5,461 nucleotides of DNA from Deltaproteobacteria bacterium (GTDB lineage: Bacteria > Desulfobacterota > Desulfobacteria > Desulfobacterales > UBA11574). The position numbers and the translations under genes are program-made. Shown one piece after another: positions 5,402-5,461 of this stretch (positions are counted from its first letter, which is position 1; each line of letters starts with the position of its first letter). The notes under the pieces are model-generated. The model worked only from the letters and a program-made list of their open reading frames with translations, searched no databases and was not told the DNA's origin. The stretch covers positions 1 to 5,461 of the forward strand of contig JAFDCA010000429.1 of assembly GCA_019313025.1 (NCBI GenBank). The letters are read 5' to 3'.

Positions 5402-5461
5402 ATGGACAAAATAAAACCCCACCTCTTAATGAGAATGGGGTTTTGTATTTGGATATCCATA
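5402..5461 (+). CDS. Possible start of an unrecognised protein, cut by the window edge
   Basis: An ATG at 5402 is preceded by GGAGG (5392-5396) with a 5-base gap, a good ribosome binding site. The 20 visible codons read MDKIKPHLLMRMGFCIWISI with no stop before the edge. I do not recognise the protein; from about residue 8 it is hydrophobic, which could suit a signal or membrane segment. A caution is that a terminator-like hairpin (5413-5444) lies inside these codons, so the ORF may be accidental and the region may really be the 3' end of a minus-strand gene lying to the right. Confidence 0.3.
   Translation, partial: MDKIKPHLLMRMGFCIWISI
5413..5444. terminator. Terminator-like hairpin at the right edge
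   Basis: AAAACCCCA (5413-5421) pairs perfectly with TGGGGTTTT (5436-5444), and CTC/GAG (5423-5425, 5431-5433) can add an inner stem. The tail is TTTTGTATTT on the plus strand and TTTTATTTTG on the minus strand. The minus-strand reading has the better T-tract, which suggests it ends a minus-strand gene lying beyond the window. Confidence 0.5.

Overview
The window reads as an ordinary stretch of a bacterial chromosome carrying housekeeping genes. The organism is most likely a Gram-negative from the Desulfobacterota / former Deltaproteobacteria. That placement rests on the flavour of the protein sequences (Rho N-terminus, FolC with an ISLEHRAYLG block, stand-alone S21) and on moderate GC with AT-rich intergenic DNA. 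It is an inference from memory, not a search result.

Layout, left to right. The first 35 codons of rho lie on the minus strand at the left edge. A 600-bp divergent gap follows, with a candidate sigma70 promoter, a strong Shine-Dalgarno sequence serving only a 6-codon ORF, and a pair of 11-bp direct repeats. A class II tRNA nucleotidyltransferase/poly(A) polymerase family gene (cca-like, plus strand, 708-2099) converges on adenylate kinase (adk, minus strand, 2143-2808), with a short hairpin between them. A roughly 400-bp divergent gap carries a good adk promoter on the minus strand and a plausible rpsU promoter on the plus strand. The small S21 gene rpsU (3206-3412, TTG start) ends at a strong terminator, and folC (3480-4784) begins only 10 bases after that terminator's T-run. 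Beyond folC lie an imperfect inverted-repeat element, a gene-free gap, a tRNA-Arg(CCG) gene with encoded CCA (5100-5175), and a 16-bp-stem terminator. The right edge is AT-rich and holds two 11-bp direct repeats, a weak promoter candidate, an SD-led ORF running off the window, and a terminator-like hairpin inside that ORF's first codons.

The genes do not form one operon. Orientation changes and terminators make almost every gene its own transcription unit. The shared theme is core information processing and nucleotide/cofactor metabolism: Rho terminates transcription, the nucleotidyltransferase matures or repairs tRNA 3' ends, S21 is a 30S ribosomal protein, Adk balances adenine nucleotides, FolC makes and polyglutamylates folate, and the tRNA reads CGG.

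I see no CRISPR array, transposase, toxin-antitoxin pair or defence cassette, and no convincing undescribed system. The items most worth a second look are the inverted repeat after folC (with a related fragment in the adk leader), the folC start with no Shine-Dalgarno next to a terminator, and the tRNA 3' flank, which is a plausible place for an integrated element to begin.
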